Assembly: GCA_964532465.1 (NCBI GenBank)
Contig: CAZHHX010000014.1
Span: 1-64,000 of the forward strand
DNA from: JAPLKB01 sp964532465
GTDB lineage: Bacteria > Desulfobacterota > Syntrophorhabdia > Syntrophorhabdales > Syntrophorhabdaceae
Direction: 5' to 3'
Length of the DNA stretch: 64,000 nt
Shown: in pieces, positions 62,847 to 64,000 of the stretch
Layout of the letters: the number at the start of each line of letters is the position of its first letter
How positions within the stretch are numbered: the first letter of the stretch is position 1
Position numbers and translations under genes: made by a program
Notes under the pieces: generated by a model
Seen by the model: only the letters and a program-made list of their open reading frames with translations
What the model was told of the DNA's origin: nothing
Databases searched by the model: none

Positions 62847-63296
62847 TCATAAAGAAGATAGTCTTTTAAGCACCATTCCGCTTAATGCCTTTCCGTCGAT
62901 TCTTCCAGGATATTTTTCCATAAGGTGTTTTATTACCTTTCCCATATCCTTCTGGCTTTTTGCTTCCAGTGTTTTTATTGCTTCCTCAATTTCCGTTGTT
63001 AATGTTTCCTCTGACAAGGCAGCAGGCAGAAACTCTTTCAAAATGTCAAGTTCTTTCTCTTCCTTATCTACGAGATCCTGCCTGTTTCCTTTTTTGAAAC
63101 TTTCTATGGATTCAATGTGCTGCTTTACTGATGTTTTTACAATGGCGTAGAAATCGTTTTCTGTCAGAGTCTTAAGTTTTTCAACTTCTTTGTTCTTGAT
63201 GGCGGCAAGGAGCATACGAAAAATCGATACTCTTACAGTATCTCGTTGCTTTAGCGATTGCTTAAGACCATCTTCAATTTTTGATCTGAATTCCAT
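62847..63296 (-). CDS. GatB/YqeY domain protein
   Basis: 149-residue stand-alone YqeY protein, homologous to the tRNA-binding tail domain of GatB, the glutamyl/aspartyl-tRNA amidotransferase subunit. It is recognised by KQRDTVRVSIFRMLLAAIKN (about residues 16-35), LPAALSEETL and the ending GRIDGKALSGMVLKRL. Its precise role is not settled. It starts at the last base of rpsU and precedes mutS2 by 18 bases, the common rpsU-yqeY-dnaG order. Confidence 0.95.
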   Translation of the reverse strand: MEFRSKIEDGLKQSLKQRDTVRVSIFRMLLAAIKNKEVEKLKTLTENDFYAIVKTSVKQHIESIESFKKGNRQDLVDKEEKELDILKEFLPAALSEETLTTEIEEAIKTLEAKSQKDMGKVIKHLMEKYPGRIDGKALSGMVLKRLSSL

Positions 63297-63505
63297 TAAT
63301 AAAGACCCTTATCCATTACTCTCTTAAGCTTTTTCAATGCTCTTTTCTTTGCGGCAAGCATTTTCTTCTTCTTCTTTACGCTCGGTTTTTCGTAATGTTC
63401 TCTTTTCTTTATTTCAGATAATATCCCTGTTTTCTCACACTGTTTTTTAAATCTCTTAAGGGCACTTTCGAAAGACTCTCCTTCTCTTACAATAACTGCT
63501 GGCAT
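63296..63505 (-). CDS. rpsU: Small ribosomal subunit protein bS21
   Basis: 69 residues, very basic. It opens with MPAVIVREGESFESALKRFK and holds the family's KKREHYEKPSVKKKKK segment. bS21 helps mRNA binding on the 30S subunit. It is first gene of the macromolecular synthesis operon; an AAGGAGGG ribosome site lies upstream. The promoter would lie in the A/T-rich stretch 63530-63560. Confidence 0.97.
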   Translation of the reverse strand: MPAVIVREGESFESALKRFKKQCEKTGILSEIKKREHYEKPSVKKKKKMLAAKKRALKKLKRVMDKGLY

Positions 63506-63847
63506 TCATCTTTCCCTCCTTCCATGAGAAATCTATAATATGTAAATTAAATTAGCTAATTAAACCCGAAATTGTGATCAAAGTCAATAGAATTGTACTG
63601 TTCAGGTGTATAAACTACCGCCTGTAAGGGTAGGGAGATGCAGTCGAATGCTCCTTGCAGGTGGTGGAATGAGGTAAGCTTCCGGTCTTGTATCCAAAAA
63701 AGCTCAGAAGACTTCATAAATAACGTTGTTCTTGACAACCTGTATTGTTAATAATAGTATTTGAGAAATTTTATTCAAAGCATAATGTTGTAAGTGCGTC
63801 TGCGGAGTAGATAATGAGTAAAAAACAATCCAGGGGCAGGGTAGGGC
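63506..63847. other. Intergenic region between rpsU and the last gene, with a GC-richer insert-like stretch
   Basis: About 63590-63700 differs from its A/T-rich surroundings and contains imperfect inverted arms CTACCGCCTG and CAGGTGGTGG. It may be a remnant of a mobile element or a structured RNA, but it cannot be assigned. No ORF with a ribosome site is seen. Confidence 0.35.
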
Positions 63848-64000
63848 ATGACGCCGGATAAGCCGTCACAGGAGTTCCACTTAACGCCAAAAGGATGGAT
63901 TTCTGGAACATCCTGGAATTTTAAGACTATTCAGGGTGAGCCCATAGACCGTCCGGTAAATTCCATTGAAACCTGGCTGGAAGAAATGGTGCAGCCTAAC
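63848..64000 (+). CDS. Unrecognised protein, first 51 codons (continues beyond window)
   Basis: ATG at 63848 with GGGGCAGGGTAGGG upstream; the frame stays open to the end of the window. The visible part contains LTPKGWISGTSWNFK and VNSIETWLEEMVQ, has no signal peptide or membrane segment, and does not match a family I can name. It is divergent from the rpsU operon. Confidence 0.7.
   Translation, partial: MTPDKPSQEFHLTPKGWISGTSWNFKTIQGEPIDRPVNSIETWLEEMVQPN

Noticed and set aside
63556..63738. Minus-strand ORF of 60 codons near the end of the window
   Set aside because: No ribosome site and no recognisable family; the underlying DNA looks like a repeat or element remnant.
1..64000. tRNA or rRNA genes
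   Set aside because: Intergenic stretches were read for cloverleaf arms and the TTCRANNC loop; none was convincing.

Overview
The window looks like the chromosome of a Gram-negative anaerobe, most probably a Desulfobacterota ('deltaproteobacterial') lineage of the Syntrophia/Syntrophorhabdia kind. This is inference. The supporting signs are three outer-membrane TolC-type proteins, an EtfBA plus acyl-CoA dehydrogenase cluster, GTP-type PEP carboxykinase, the gene order rpsU-yqeY-mutS2-dnaG-rpoD, and an apparent selenocysteine thioredoxin-like protein. No rRNA, tRNA, CRISPR array or intact insertion sequence was recognised.

Layout. 1-6.8 kb: 3' end of an RTX protein gene, a repeat cassette around a small four-helix-bundle (S23/IVS-type) gene, then tolC-hlyB-hlyD, so a complete type I secretion route for the RTX protein. 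7-11.2 kb (minus strand): DUF89 protein, MFS transporter, pckG with a clear terminator. 11.6-20.1 kb: typA, then a TetR-controlled RND efflux operon (tetR-MFP-RND-OMF) with an obvious operator. 20.3-24.3 kb: kinase pseudogene remnant, PfkB kinase, LysR regulator, a thioredoxin-fold gene interrupted by one in-frame UGA in a UxxC context, a palindromic element and a small secreted protein. 24.4-28 kb: methyl-accepting chemotaxis protein and a ParB-like gene, bracketed by inverted copies of a compound repeat. 28.2-32.2 kb: a single-chain restriction-modification enzyme, hicBA and an orphan small antitoxin-like gene, a defence/TA patch. 32.7-38 kb: membrane methyltransferase plus a MacAB-TolC type efflux operon. 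38.1-42.9 kb: two related small exported proteins, a hybrid PAS histidine kinase and a zinc-finger-like protein. 43-52.5 kb (minus): an unusual three-gene operon of one TPR protein and two giant exported proteins that share architecture (N-terminal nucleotidyltransferase-like signature, helical body with a hydrophobic stretch, homologous Ig/PKD-like domains, cysteine-rich tail). 52.8-57.2 kb: aminotransferase, etfA, etfB, acyl-CoA dehydrogenase. 57.2-63.5 kb: macromolecular synthesis operon. The window ends in the first 51 codons of an unrecognised gene.

The most notable points are the candidate selenoprotein (22837-23409), the giant exported protein operon (42969-52507), and several families of heptanucleotide tandem repeats (units related to ACGTAGG, GTTACGG and CTATTCA) arranged as inverted pairs in intergenic DNA, reminiscent of the STRR repeats of cyanobacteria. 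Functions are read from motifs by eye; no database search was possible.
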